Source: Streptomyces sp. HUAS CB01 (GTDB lineage: Bacteria; Actinomycetota; Actinomycetes; Streptomycetales; Streptomycetaceae). Taken from it: 64,000 bases of DNA. The stretch is taken from contig NZ_CP129137.1 in the NCBI RefSeq assembly GCF_030406905.1, positions 1,358,001 to 1,422,000 on the forward strand, read 5' to 3'. The position numbers and the translations under genes were made by a program. The notes under the pieces were generated by a model. It did no database searches, was not told the DNA's origin, and was given only the letters and a program-made list of their open reading frames with translations. Positions 8,283 through 18,584 of the stretch are shown here, one piece after another (within the stretch, counting starts at the first letter, position 1; each line of letters starts with the position of its first letter).

Positions 8283-9077
8283 CTACACAGGGGTGACGTA
8301 CGCGCCCGAGATGCCGCCGTCGACGAGGAAGTCGGTGGCGTTGACGAAGGACGAGTCGTCGCTGGCGAGGAAGGCCACAGCCGCGGCGATCTCCTCCGCG
8401 TCGGCGAACCGGCCGACGGGGATGTGCACCAGCCGACGCGCCGCCCGCTCGGGGTCCTTGGCGAACAGCTCCTGGAGCAGCGGGGTGTTGACCGGTCCCG
8501 GGCACAGGGCGTTGACCCGGATGCCCTCGCGGGCGAACTGCACGCCCAGCTCGCGGGACATGGCGAGGACGCCTCCCTTGCTCGCGGTGTACGAGATCTG
8601 GGAGGTCGCCGCGCCCATCCGGGCCACGAACGACGCGGTGTTGATGATGGAGCCCCGGCCCTGGCGGCGCATGTAGGGGATGGCGGCCTTGCAGCACAGG
8701 TAGACGGAGGTGAGGTTGACCTCCTGGACCCGCTTCCAGGCGTCCAGGCCCGTCTCCAGGATGGAGTCGTCGTCGGGCGGCGAGATGCCGGCGTTGTTGA
8801 AGGCGATGTCGACGCTGCCGTACGTGTCGAACGCGGTCCGGAACAGCGCCTCGACCTGTTCGGCGTCGGTCACGTCGACCTTCACGAAGGTCCCGCCGAC
8901 CTCCTCGGCGGCGGTCTTGCCCGCGGTCTCGTCGATGTCGCCGCAGACGACGTGGGCTCCCTCGGAGGCGAGACGGCGCGCGGCGGCCAGGCCGATACCG
9001 CTGCCGGCTCCGGTGATGACGGCGGTGCGGCCGACGAGCCGGCGGCAGACGGGGGTGTCGCTGTGGGCAGTGGTCAT
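8283..9077 (-). CDS. Short-chain dehydrogenase/reductase
   Basis: A 264-residue NAD(P)-dependent oxidoreductase. The cofactor motif TGAGSGIG is at 22-29, NNAG at 94-97, and the catalytic Ser149, Tyr163 and Lys167 (YTASK) are present. Asp after the second strand (GDIDE) favours NAD(H). The C-terminus VDGGISGAYV is typical of the FabG-like group. It begins six bases after the aldehyde dehydrogenase stop, so it is the last gene of a three-gene unit with glnA4-like ligase and dehydrogenase. It may oxidise an alcohol or reduce an aldehyde of the same pathway; the exact substrate is unknown. Confidence 0.87.
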   Translation of the reverse strand: MTTAHSDTPVCRRLVGRTAVITGAGSGIGLAAARRLASEGAHVVCGDIDETAGKTAAEEVGGTFVKVDVTDAEQVEALFRTAFDTYGSVDIAFNNAGISPPDDDSILETGLDAWKRVQEVNLTSVYLCCKAAIPYMRRQGRGSIINTASFVARMGAATSQISYTASKGGVLAMSRELGVQFAREGIRVNALCPGPVNTPLLQELFAKDPERAARRLVHIPVGRFADAEEIAAAVAFLASDDSSFVNATDFLVDGGISGAYVTPV

Positions 9078-9083
9078 GGGTTC

Positions 9084-10454
9084 TCAGGCCTCCGTGCTGA
9101 TGAAGACGTTCTTGGTCTCGGTGAAAGCGGTGAGGGCGTCGGGACCGAGTTCACGGCCGAGGCCGGACTGCCCGTATCCGCCGAAGGGGGTCCAGTAGCG
9201 GACGCTGGAGTGGGAGTTGACGGAGAGATTGCCGGCGGCGACCGCTCCGGAGACCCGCAGCGCGCGGCCCACGTCACGGGTCCAGACGGAGCCGGAGAGC
9301 CCGTACTCGGTGGCGTTGGCGAGGCGTACGGCGTCGTCCTCGTCGTCGAAGGGCAGGACGACGGCGACGGGCCCGAAGACCTCCTCGGTGGCGACGGGGG
9401 CCTCGGGGGCGACACCGGTGACGAGCGTCGGCGGGAACCAGAAGCCGGGGCCGTCGGGGGCGCTCCCCCGTACCGTCGCGAGGTCGTCGGTGACGTACGA
9501 CCGTACGCGGTCGAGCTGGGCGCGCGAGATGAGCGGTCCCATCTGTGTGGCCTCGTCCGCGGGGTCGCCGACCACGACCGACTTCAGCGCCGGGGCGAGC
9601 CGGTCGAGGAAGTCGTCGTACACGGAGCGCTGGACGAGGATGCGGGTACGGGCGCAGCAGTCCTGGCCGCTGTTGTCCAGGAAGGCCATCGGTGCGGCGT
9701 CGGCCGCCGCCTCGACGTCCGCGTCGGCGAAGACGATGTTGGGGCTCTTGCCGCCGAGTTCGAGGGTCACCCGCTTCACGCGCTCGGCGCAGAGCGCCAT
9801 GATCTGCTTGCCGATCCGGGTGGATCCGGTGAAGACGATCTTGGCCACTCCGGGGTGGCGCACCAGCGCGTCGCCCGCGACGGGGCCGTGGCCCGGCAGC
9901 ACCTGGAAGAGGTGCTCGGGAAGACCTGCCTCCAGGGCGAGTTCGGCGAGGCGCAGCGCGGTCAGCGGCGTGGTCTCGGCGGGTTTGAGGAGGACGGCGT
10001 TGCCGGCGGCGAGCGCGGGGGCGGTGCCCCAGGCGGCGATCGGCATGGGGAAGTTCCAGGGCGCGATGACGCCCACGACGCCGAGCGGTTCGAGGAGGGT
10101 CAGGTCGATGCCGCCCGGCACGGGGATCTGGCGGCCCGTGAGGCGTTCCACTCCCCCGGCGGAGTAGTCGAGCAGATCGCGGACGTTGCCGGCCTCCCAG
10201 CGGGCGTTGCCGATGGTGTGTCCGGCCTCGCGGACCTCCAGCAGGGCGAGTTCCTCGATGTGGTCGTCGACGGCGGCGGCGAACCGGCGCAGCAGCCTGG
10301 CCCGGTCGGCGGGTGCCGCGGCCGCCCAGGCGCGCTGGGCGCGCGCCGCCCGGCCCACCGCGGCGTCGACGTCGGCGGCGTCCACGCCCGGGACGGTGGC
10401 GATGACTTCCTCGGTGGCCGGGTTGAGCACGTCGAGTGCGTACGGTTGCGACAA
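9084..10454 (-). CDS. NAD-dependent aldehyde dehydrogenase, TTG start
   Basis: A 456-residue aldehyde dehydrogenase. Conserved landmarks: PWNFP near 132-136, LLKPAE near 155-160, FTGSTRIG near 208-215, the general base Glu232 in LELGGKSPN, and the catalytic Cys266 in SGQDCCA. The start is a TTG at 10454, with GTGAGG six bases upstream overlapping the glnA4-like stop; no ATG or GTG fits the family N-terminus (SQPYALDVLNPATEE). In the proposed pathway it would oxidise gamma-glutamyl-aldehyde, made after glutamylation of an amine, to the acid. The tight eight-base spacing to the ligase supports a shared transcript. Confidence 0.9.
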   Translation of the reverse strand: MSQPYALDVLNPATEEVIATVPGVDAADVDAAVGRAARAQRAWAAAAPADRARLLRRFAAAVDDHIEELALLEVREAGHTIGNARWEAGNVRDLLDYSAGGVERLTGRQIPVPGGIDLTLLEPLGVVGVIAPWNFPMPIAAWGTAPALAAGNAVLLKPAETTPLTALRLAELALEAGLPEHLFQVLPGHGPVAGDALVRHPGVAKIVFTGSTRIGKQIMALCAERVKRVTLELGGKSPNIVFADADVEAAADAAPMAFLDNSGQDCCARTRILVQRSVYDDFLDRLAPALKSVVVGDPADEATQMGPLISRAQLDRVRSYVTDDLATVRGSAPDGPGFWFPPTLVTGVAPEAPVATEEVFGPVAVVLPFDDEDDAVRLANATEYGLSGSVWTRDVGRALRVSGAVAAGNLSVNSHSSVRYWTPFGGYGQSGLGRELGPDALTAFTETKNVFISTEA

Positions 10455-10462
10455 GTGGTGCC

Positions 10463-11827
10463 TCACATGCGTTCGAAGGAGCGGCGGAGCTCCCAGTCGG
10501 TCACCGCGGCGTCGAAGGCTTCGAGCTCGACCCGCGCCATGTTGCGGTAGTGGGCGACCACCTCGTCCCCGAAGGCGGCCTTGGCGATGGGGCTGGTCTC
10601 CCAGAGTTCGGCGGCCTCGCGCAGGGTGGTCGGGACGTGCTCGTAGTCGCCGCCGTAGGCGTTGCCGGCGCAGACCTCGGGCAGCTCCAGCTGGTGTTCG
10701 ATGCCGTACAGGCCGGCCGCGACCAGCGCGGCGACGGCGAGATGGGGGTTTACGTCGCCGCCGGGCAGGCGGTTCTCGAAGCGCATCGAGCGGCCGTGGC
10801 CGACGACGCGCAGGGCACAGGTCCGGTTGTCGTGGCCCCAGGCGACGGCGGTCGGTGCGAAGGAGCCCGGCTGGAACCGCTTGTACGAGTTGATGTTCGG
10901 CGCGTACAGCAGGGAGAAGTCGCGCAGGGCGGCGAGCTGCCCGGCGAGGAAGTGCCGCATGACCTGCGACATGCCGTCCGGCCCGTCGCCCGCCATGGCG
11001 TTGCGGCCGTCGGCGTCCGCGAGGGAGAGGTGGATGTGGCAGGAGTTGCCCTCGCGCTCGTTGTACTTCGCCATGAAGGTGATCGAGACGCCTTCCTGGG
11101 CGGCGATCTCCTTGGTGCCGGTCTTGTAGATCGCGTGCTGGTCGCAGGTGACGAGAGCCTCGTCGTAGCGGAACGCGATCTCGTGCTGGCCGGGGTTGCA
11201 CTCGCCCTTCGCGGACTCGACGGTCAGTCCGGCCGCGGCCATCTCGTTGCGGATCCGGCGCAGCAGGGGCTCGATGCGGCCGGTGCCGAGGACCGAGTAG
11301 TCGATGTTGTACTGGTTGGCCGGGGTCAGGCCCTGGTAGCCGCGGTCCCAGGCCTGCTCGTAGGTGTCCTTGAACACGATGAACTCCAGCTCGGTGCCGA
11401 CCTGAGCCGTCCAGCCGTGCTCGGCCAGACGCTCCAGCTGGCGGCGCAGGATCTGGCGGGGTGCGGCGACGACCGGGGCGCCGTCGTTCCACGCCAGGTC
11501 GGCGATGAGCATGGCCGTGCCCTCGTTCCACGGGACACGGCGCAGTGTGGCCAGGTCGGGGTGCATGGCGAAGTCGCCGTAGCCGCGTTCCCACGAGGAC
11601 ATGGCGTAGCCGTCCACCGTGTTCATCTCGGTGTCGACGGCGAGCAGGTAGTTGCAGCCCTCCGTGCCGTGCTCCAGGACCTCGTCGAGGAAGAACCGGG
11701 CGGCGAACCGCTTGCCCTGGAGCCTGCCCTGCATGTCGGGAAACGCCAGGACTACGGTGTCGATCTCACCGCTCGCGACAAGGACTCTCAGCTCCTCGAC
11801 GGTCAGCGGGGGTGTGCGGTCTGCCAC
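10463..11827 (-). CDS. glnA4: Glutamine synthetase-like gamma-glutamyl-amine ligase
   Basis: A 454-residue member of the glutamine synthetase superfamily. It keeps the metal/ATP motifs GTELEF (144-149), the loop EGNSCHIHLSL and the C-terminal GGDVNPHLA, but lacks the DGSS-type adenylation and classic GlnA features. Such homologues glutamylate amines rather than ammonia; in S. coelicolor the orthologue GlnA4 has been characterised as a gamma-glutamylethanolamide synthetase. The GTG at 11827 was chosen because AGGAGG lies nine bases upstream. It leads a ligase-dehydrogenase-SDR unit and diverges from a FadR-type regulator. Ethanolamine as substrate is supported by the adjacent permease, but polyamines remain possible. 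Confidence 0.88.
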   Translation of the reverse strand: MADRTPPLTVEELRVLVASGEIDTVVLAFPDMQGRLQGKRFAARFFLDEVLEHGTEGCNYLLAVDTEMNTVDGYAMSSWERGYGDFAMHPDLATLRRVPWNEGTAMLIADLAWNDGAPVVAAPRQILRRQLERLAEHGWTAQVGTELEFIVFKDTYEQAWDRGYQGLTPANQYNIDYSVLGTGRIEPLLRRIRNEMAAAGLTVESAKGECNPGQHEIAFRYDEALVTCDQHAIYKTGTKEIAAQEGVSITFMAKYNEREGNSCHIHLSLADADGRNAMAGDGPDGMSQVMRHFLAGQLAALRDFSLLYAPNINSYKRFQPGSFAPTAVAWGHDNRTCALRVVGHGRSMRFENRLPGGDVNPHLAVAALVAAGLYGIEHQLELPEVCAGNAYGGDYEHVPTTLREAAELWETSPIAKAAFGDEVVAHYRNMARVELEAFDAAVTDWELRRSFERM

Positions 11828-11905
11828 GGGATTGCGCCTCCTAAGGTCAGCCGGGAGCCATAAGGTATTGCCGAAGACCATTGCTTGGGAAGGGGAAACC
11901 GCAAC

Positions 11906-12634
11906 GTGCCGGAGAACAGCGAGTCCGGGGACCGGCTCACGTCCGTGCTGCGGCCGGTGCGCGGGGGCAACGGTTTCGAGGAGGCCCTGGAGCAGATCCT
12001 GCAGGTCGTGCGGCTGGGCCTGGTGCCCGGCGGCGAGCGGCTGCCCGCGGAGCGCGAGCTGGCCGAGCGCATGGGGATCAGCCGGGTCACCCTGCGCGAG
12101 GTCCTGAAGGTGCTCCAGGAGGAGGGCCTGGTCGAGAGCCGGCGCGGACGCTACGGAGGCACGTTCGTCCTGAATCGCCCGCGCACCGAGGGCGAGGACG
12201 AACTGCGCCGCCGGGTCGCGGCCGTCGACGTCGAGGACACGCTGCGCTTCCGGGAGGTCCTGGAGGTCGGCGCGGCGGGGCTGTGCGCGGCGCACGGGCT
12301 CTCCGAGGAGGGGGCAGGGCGGCTGCGCGCCGCGCTGACGGCCACGCACGACGCCCCCCTGGACGACTACCGGCGGTGCGACACGCTCTTCCACCTCACG
12401 CTCGCCGAGCTGTCCGGCTCACCCACGCTGACCACGCAGTACGCGGCGGTCAGGGCGACCGTGAACGATCTGCTCGACTGCATCCCGCTGCTCGTGCGCA
12501 ATCTGGAGCACTCCCAGCAGCAGCACGTCGCGCTGGTGGAGGCGGTACTGGAGGGCGACGCGGACGCCGCGCGCGAGGTGATGCGCGAGCACTGCGAGGG
12601 CACGGCGGCCCTGCTGCGCGGCTTCCTCGCGTGA
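11906..12634 (+). CDS. FadR-type GntR transcriptional regulator
   Basis: A 242-residue regulator. The N-terminal winged helix (about 20-88) contains LPAERELAERMGISRVTLREVLKVL and RRGRYGGTFV; the C-terminal all-helical FCD domain (about 105-235) holds the metal/ligand positions D..H (DTLFHLTLAEL), H (HVALVEAV) and H (REHCEG). I chose the GTG at 11906 because GGAAGGGG is about nine bases upstream; a TTG at 11885 is also in frame. It diverges from the glnA4-like unit across 78 bases and is followed by the permease, so it most likely controls both. A weak GGT-N10-ACC dyad (AAGGTATTGCCGAAGACC) lies in the shared intergenic region. Confidence 0.9.
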   Translation: MPENSESGDRLTSVLRPVRGGNGFEEALEQILQVVRLGLVPGGERLPAERELAERMGISRVTLREVLKVLQEEGLVESRRGRYGGTFVLNRPRTEGEDELRRRVAAVDVEDTLRFREVLEVGAAGLCAAHGLSEEGAGRLRAALTATHDAPLDDYRRCDTLFHLTLAELSGSPTLTTQYAAVRATVNDLLDCIPLLVRNLEHSQQQHVALVEAVLEGDADAAREVMREHCEGTAALLRGFLA

Positions 12635-12724
12635 GACCCGGTGCGCGGCCTCTCCGCGGGGGCGCGGATGGGGCCGCTGACGCGGGGCCTGCATGCCACC
12701 GCGCACCGCCGGGAAGGCGTCGGC

Positions 12725-12780
12725 GTAACCCGAAAGTAACGCACGGGTCTTGCGTTAGCCCCGTAGTCACCGCAAAGGTA
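12725..12780 (+). promoter_or_regulatory. GlnR-like boxes upstream of the permease (tentative)
   Basis: GTAAC (12725-12729), six bases, GTAAC (12736-12740), and further on GTCAC (12766-12770), six bases, GGTAT (12777-12781). The actinomycete GlnR box is two half-sites of GTNAC-N6-GAAAC type. The first pair fits well, the second only in part, and the distance between the pairs is longer than usual. Nitrogen control of an amine permease would make sense. No binding is demonstrated. Confidence 0.35.
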
Positions 12781-12818
12781 TGGCTCCATTCCATTGGGCC
12801 CGACGCGGGAGCTCTGCC

Positions 12819-14270
<1,452 letters not shown>

Positions 14271-14515
14271 CAGCCTGGTGTCCGGACCCCGCGCCGGCCA
14301 CCGGCGCGGCGGTCCGGGCGGCCGCGCGACGGGGCGGCCGGACGCCGAACGCCGGACCGCGCGCCGACGTCCGGCGCTCCCGTGCCGAACCTGCCGCGCC
14401 CTCGGACGCCGGGAGTCCGGCCGGGCACGACCCGGGGCGCCGGACCCGGGCGCCCCGGACCGACCGGACTCCCGGCCCACCCACACCACCCACCACGACC
14501 GGAGGACCCGCGACC

Positions 14516-15193
14516 GTGACCCAGCCGCTCATCGGCGTCAGCACCTACCTGGAGGACGCCTCGTGGGGAGTGTGGCGACTGCCCGCCGCACTGCTGCCCG
14601 TCGGCTATCCGCGCCTCGTCCAGGCAGCGGGCGGCATCGCCGCGATGCTGCCGCCGGACGAGCCGGACCGGGCCGCCGCGGCCGTGGCCCGGCTCGACGG
14701 ACTGGTCGTCGCGGGCGGACCCGACGTCGAGCCCGTACGGTACGGAGCCGAACCCGGGCCGCGCACCGGACCGCCGGCCCGCGAACGGGACTCCTGGGAA
14801 CTCGCCCTGATCCGCGCGGCGCTCGACACCGGCACCCCGCTGCTGGGGATCTGCCGGGGCATGCAGCTGCTGAACGTCGCGCTCGGCGGCACGCTCGTCC
14901 AGCACCTCGACGGTCACGTGGAGGCCGTAGGCGTCTTCGGCCGGCACGCCGTGACGCCGGTGGAGGGCACGCTGTACGCCTCGCTGGTGCCGGCGGAGTC
15001 GTCGGTTCCCACGTACCACCACCAGGCCGTCGACCGCCTCGGCGACGGACTCGTGGTCTCCGCGCACGCGGACGACGGCACCGTGGAGGCCGTCGAACTC
15101 CCGGAGCCGGCCTGGGTCCTCGGCGTGCAGTGGCACCCGGAGATGGACGACGACACCCGCGTCATGGCGGGCCTCGTCCGGGCCGCCTCCTGA
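14516..15193 (+). CDS. Class I glutamine amidotransferase-like gamma-glutamyl hydrolase (PuuD-like)
   Basis: A 225-residue peptidase C26 family protein. The nucleophile Cys113 lies in LGICRGMQ and the His207/Glu209 pair in GVQWHPEM, completing the triad. PuuD of E. coli hydrolyses gamma-glutamyl-GABA to glutamate and GABA, so this enzyme would release glutamate from the oxidised gamma-glutamyl product and close the pathway begun by the ligase. GTG at 14516 is preceded by GGAGG (14501-14505). It follows the permease by 245 bases of GC-rich sequence with no gene, in the same direction, so co-transcription is possible but not certain. Confidence 0.88.
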   Translation: MTQPLIGVSTYLEDASWGVWRLPAALLPVGYPRLVQAAGGIAAMLPPDEPDRAAAAVARLDGLVVAGGPDVEPVRYGAEPGPRTGPPARERDSWELALIRAALDTGTPLLGICRGMQLLNVALGGTLVQHLDGHVEAVGVFGRHAVTPVEGTLYASLVPAESSVPTYHHQAVDRLGDGLVVSAHADDGTVEAVELPEPAWVLGVQWHPEMDDDTRVMAGLVRAAS

Positions 15194-15756
15194 CCGCTCC
15201 CGGCCCGTCCCACCGCCGACGACCCCTGCAGGGCGGGTCGATGCCCGTCCAGGACCCCGGTGGACCGACCACACGCCGCCACGCCGACACCGCACCCGGA
15301 CCCGCGCCACCACGCCGACAGCGCATCCCGACCCACCCCACGGTGCACCCGGACCCGAGCCGCCGCCCCTCGGTGCACCCGACACGCGCCGCGGGTCCCG
15401 GACTCGCCGAAGCCACCCCGGCCTCCGCCCGTCACGGCCCGCGCCGCCAGCCGCCTCCCCGCCCGGTTGCCACGCTGTCGCCGCCGGGTCCCACGCTCGT
15501 CGATGCCGCCCCGGCCCCGCGCGTCACGGCCCGCGCCGCGAGCCGCCTCCGCGCCGGGCTGCCACGCTGTCACCCCGGGCACGGGGCCTCGCAGACGACC
15601 GGTGCCCCTCACCGTGCCACGACCGGCGCCCCTCACCGGGCGGCCATCGGTTCGGGATCACGTACCCACCGGGCACCCGCGGAGCGCGCCCGCCCAGCCG
15701 CCCCGACCGCATCCCGCTCGCGCTCCCGAATCCCGTTCCCGCTCCCGCTCCCGCTC
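15194..15756. other. Gene-free convergent region with low-complexity sequence
   Basis: About 560 bases between the amidotransferase and the LysR gene. Translations in all frames are Pro/Arg/Ala-rich without domains or ribosome binding sites, so I call no gene. The stretch holds an imperfect duplicated block of about 50 bases and several runs of alternating CCGCTCC-like sequence near 15718-15760. Confidence 0.6.
15431..15572. repeat. Duplicated block of about 50 bp
   Basis: A block starting GTCACGGCCCGCGCCGC at 15431-15480 recurs at 15523-15572 with a few substitutions, both ending in CACGCTGTC. Copies are about 92 bases apart. A smaller direct repeat (CCCCTCACCG) follows near 15604-15640. 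No coding sense is apparent. Confidence 0.75.
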
Positions 15757-16680
15757 TCACCCGGCTGACCGCGTCAGCGACAGCAGGTCGCGGGCCGGGC
15801 CCGTCGGGCGGTGGCCCTGGGGCCAGACCGCGCGGAGGTCGCGGCGGAGGCGGACCGCCTCCACGGGGACGCGGACGAGGCGGCGGGAGGCCAGCTCCTC
15901 CGTCACGGCGAGTTCGCTGAGGACCGCGGGACCCGCGCCGCTGACCGCGGCCGCCTTCACCGCGGTGGTGGAGGCGAGCTCCAGCAAGGGCTCGGCCAGG
16001 CCGCCATGGCTCGCGAGAGCCGAGTCGAGCACCTGGCGCGTGCCCGAGCCGCGCTCACGCAGCACCAGCGGGGTCGCGGCGAGCCTCTCGGGCGACAGGG
16101 GCGAGCGCCGGCGCGCCCACGCGTGGCCCGGCGCCGCGACGACGACGAGCCGGTCATGGCCGATGACCGCGCCGTCGAGCCCCGGCGGCACGGCGAGGCC
16201 CTCCACGAAGCCGAGGTCGGCCTCGCCCCGCAGCAGACGCTCCGCGACCGCCGCCGAGTTGCCCGCGAGCAGCGACACGGCCGTACCCGGGCGCTCCTGT
16301 CGGAGTGCGATCAGCCAGCCGGGCAGCAGATACTCGGCGATGGTCATGCTGGCGGCGACCCTCAGCCGGGAGTCGCGCCTGTCGCGCAGCGCCTGTGCCC
16401 CGGCGTCGAACGCCTCGGCCGCCTCCACGATCCGCCGCGCCCAGTCCGTGACCAGCGCTCCCGCGTCGGTCAGCCGGGAGCCGCGCGGCGAACGGTCCAC
16501 CAGCGCGACGCCCAGCTGCCGCTCCATGGACCGGATCCGGCTGCTCGCGGCGGGCTGGGTGATGCCGATCTCACGGGCGGCGCGCCCGAGGCTCCCGTGC
16601 CGGGCCACGGCCAGCAGCAGTTCCAGCGCCGCCAGGTCGGGCACCCGGTGGGCCACCGGCCCGCGTTCCCCATCGCTCAT
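15757..16680 (-). CDS. LysR-family transcriptional regulator
   Basis: A 307-residue regulator. The N-terminal helix-turn-helix (about 15-75) reads LAALELLLAVARHGSLGRAA, then ITQPAASSRIRSMERQLG and PRGSRLTDAG, the LysR signature; the rest is a periplasmic-binding-like effector domain (LRVAASMTIAEYLLPGWL, LSELAVTEEL). It diverges from a TDT-family exporter across only 70 bases, the usual arrangement for a LysR regulator and its target. The ligand is unknown. Confidence 0.9.
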   Translation of the reverse strand: MSDGERGPVAHRVPDLAALELLLAVARHGSLGRAAREIGITQPAASSRIRSMERQLGVALVDRSPRGSRLTDAGALVTDWARRIVEAAEAFDAGAQALRDRRDSRLRVAASMTIAEYLLPGWLIALRQERPGTAVSLLAGNSAAVAERLLRGEADLGFVEGLAVPPGLDGAVIGHDRLVVVAAPGHAWARRRSPLSPERLAATPLVLRERGSGTRQVLDSALASHGGLAEPLLELASTTAVKAAAVSGAGPAVLSELAVTEELASRRLVRVPVEAVRLRRDLRAVWPQGHRPTGPARDLLSLTRSAG

Positions 16681-16750
16681 AAAGTCAGCTTATGGGGCCA
16701 TAGCGAAGGACTGCCTGGTGGGAGGCCGGTCGGGGCCGGACAGTGGGATC

Positions 16751-17938
16751 ATGGTCACCGTCGCCCATCCCCGGACCCCCAGCTCCGCCGTGCCGCCCGG
16801 GCCGGTCCTCCCGGCCCGCCCCCCGGTCCGCCAGGTCCGCTCCGGTGGGTCACTGCGCCGTCTCGGGCCGAACTGGTACGCCTCCGTCATGGGCACGTCG
16901 GCGGTGGCCATCGCGGGTGCGTCCCTGCCGCTGGTCCCGCCGGGACCGCGCGAGGTGCTCGAATCGGTCTGGGTGCTCTCCGCGCTGGCGCTCGCCGCGC
17001 TGCTCGTCGCCCGTGCCGCGCACTGGATCCGCCACCGCGACAGGGCGCGTGCCGATCTCCTCGACCCGGCTGTGGCCCCGTTCCAGGGCTGTGCGGCGAT
17101 GGCGCTCCTCGCGGTCGGCATCGGCTCGCTCGCGGTCGGCGGTGGCGTCATCGGCGAGCAGGCGGCGGTCGTGTCGGCGACGGTGCTGTTCGCCGCCGGC
17201 ACCGTGGTGGGGCTGACGGCCGCGGTGGGGGTCCCGTACCTGCTCGTGACCCGGGGCAGGGTGCGGGTGAGGGACGCGTCCCCGGTGTGGCTGCTGCCCG
17301 TGGTGGCCCCGATGGTGGCGGCCACCCTGGGCGCGCTCCTCGTGGGCCGGGTGCCCGCCGGACCGTGGCGGAGGGCCGCGCTGCTGGGCTGCTACGGGCT
17401 GTTCGCCCTGAGCCTGACCGCCGTCCTCGTGATCCTGCCGCTGGTGGCCGTGCGGCTCCTCCGTGACGGGCCACCGCCGCTCGCCCTCACACCGGCCCTG
17501 TTCCTGGTGCTCGGCCCGCTGGGCCAGTCCACCACGGCCGTCCACAAACTGGCGGACGCGGCCCCCTCGGCCGTCGGAGCGGCGGACGCGGCGGCCCTCG
17601 GGTCCTTCGCGGCCGGCTACGGGACGGTCGCGCTCGGCCTCGCGCTGCTGTGGCTCGTCCCCGCCGCGGCCCTGGTGGTACGGGCGGCTCGCCGGGGGAT
17701 GCCGTTCGCGATGACCTGGTGGGCGTTCACCTTCCCGGTCGGTACGTGTGTCACGGGGGCGGCCGCACTGTCCGCGCGCACCGGTGTCGCCGCTCCGGCC
17801 TGGGCGGCGGCGGGTCTCTACGCGTTCCTGGTCGTGGCCTGGGCCGTCGCCGCGGCCCTCACCCTGCGGGGTCTCACCGGCGGAGCGCTGCTCGCAGCGC
17901 CGTCGGCGCCGCCGCCAGTGACGGCCCGTACCAGGTGA
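16751..17938 (+). CDS. TDT/SLAC1-family membrane transporter
   Basis: A 395-residue protein with about ten membrane helices, of the tellurite-resistance/dicarboxylate transporter family, which includes sulfite exporters and C4-dicarboxylate permeases. The conserved GPNWYASVMGTSAVA comes before the first helix, and LGPLGQSTTAVHKL and MTWWAFTFPVGT are family-like. The ATG at 16751 was chosen because the conserved region begins about 35 residues later. The divergent LysR gene is the probable regulator. Its last 65 bases overlap the end of the convergent BtuF-like gene. The substrate cannot be assigned. Confidence 0.83.
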   Translation: MVTVAHPRTPSSAVPPGPVLPARPPVRQVRSGGSLRRLGPNWYASVMGTSAVAIAGASLPLVPPGPREVLESVWVLSALALAALLVARAAHWIRHRDRARADLLDPAVAPFQGCAAMALLAVGIGSLAVGGGVIGEQAAVVSATVLFAAGTVVGLTAAVGVPYLLVTRGRVRVRDASPVWLLPVVAPMVAATLGALLVGRVPAGPWRRAALLGCYGLFALSLTAVLVILPLVAVRLLRDGPPPLALTPALFLVLGPLGQSTTAVHKLADAAPSAVGAADAAALGSFAAGYGTVALGLALLWLVPAAALVVRAARRGMPFAMTWWAFTFPVGTCVTGAAALSARTGVAAPAWAAAGLYAFLVVAWAVAAALTLRGLTGGALLAAPSAPPPVTARTR

Positions 17939-18584
17939 GCATGCGCCCGTCGACGAGCGCGGCGGGGATCCCCGGGAACGCCTCGGGGCCGTCGTCCGCG
18001 GTGAAGCGGTAGGGCTCGTCGGGGAGGACGACGAGGTCCGCGCCCGCCGCGTTCAGTTCGTCGAGCGGGATGCGGGGATAGCGGTCCGGGTGTGCGGCGT
18101 GGACGTTGTCGACGCCGAGACGGGCGAGCAGATCGCCGGCGAAGGTGTCACGGCCGAGGACCATCCAGGGCCGCCGCCAGACCGGCACCACCGCACGGCG
18201 CGGCTCGGCCGGGGGTTCGACGGCGTCCCAGGCGGCCTCGGCGTCGTCGAGCCATCGGGGGCGGGGCACGCCGCAGGCGCCCAGGACCCGTTGCAGTTCG
18301 GTGAACGCCTGGGGCAGGGTGCGCACCTCGGTGACGAGCACCTCGACCCCCGCGGTGCGCAGCGCGGCGAGGTCGGGCTCCCGGTTCTCCTCCTCGTTGG
18401 CGACGACCAGGTCGGGCCGCAGCGCGACCACCGCCTCCACGTCGGGGTTCTTCGTGCCGCCGATCCTGGCCGCGGCGAGGTCCGCGGGGTGGGTGCACCA
18501 GTCCGTGGCGCCGGCGAGCAGCCCGGGCGCGCTGACCGCGATGGCCTCGGTGAGCGAGGGCACCAGCGAGACGACCCGCGTCAC
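17874..18584 (-). CDS. BtuF-like helical-backbone metal/cobalamin-binding protein, no signal peptide
   Basis: A 236-residue protein of the TroA/BtuF superfamily: MTRVVSLVPSLTEAI at the start, GATDWCTHPA, then IGGTKNPDVEAVVALRPDLV, the pattern of cobalamin-binding periplasmic proteins. It lacks a signal peptide or lipobox, so it would stay in the cytoplasm, and no ABC permease or ATPase is nearby. The GTG start overlaps the stop of the XRE-cupin gene (GTGA), so the two are translationally coupled. Its 3' end overlaps the TDT gene by 65 bases, tail to tail. It may be a soluble sensor or carrier of a corrinoid-like ligand. Confidence 0.78.
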   Translation of the reverse strand: MTRVVSLVPSLTEAIAVSAPGLLAGATDWCTHPADLAAARIGGTKNPDVEAVVALRPDLVVANEEENREPDLAALRTAGVEVLVTEVRTLPQAFTELQRVLGACGVPRPRWLDDAEAAWDAVEPPAEPRRAVVPVWRRPWMVLGRDTFAGDLLARLGVDNVHAAHPDRYPRIPLDELNAAGADLVVLPDEPYRFTADDGPEAFPGIPAALVDGRMLTWYGPSLAAAPTALRAALRR

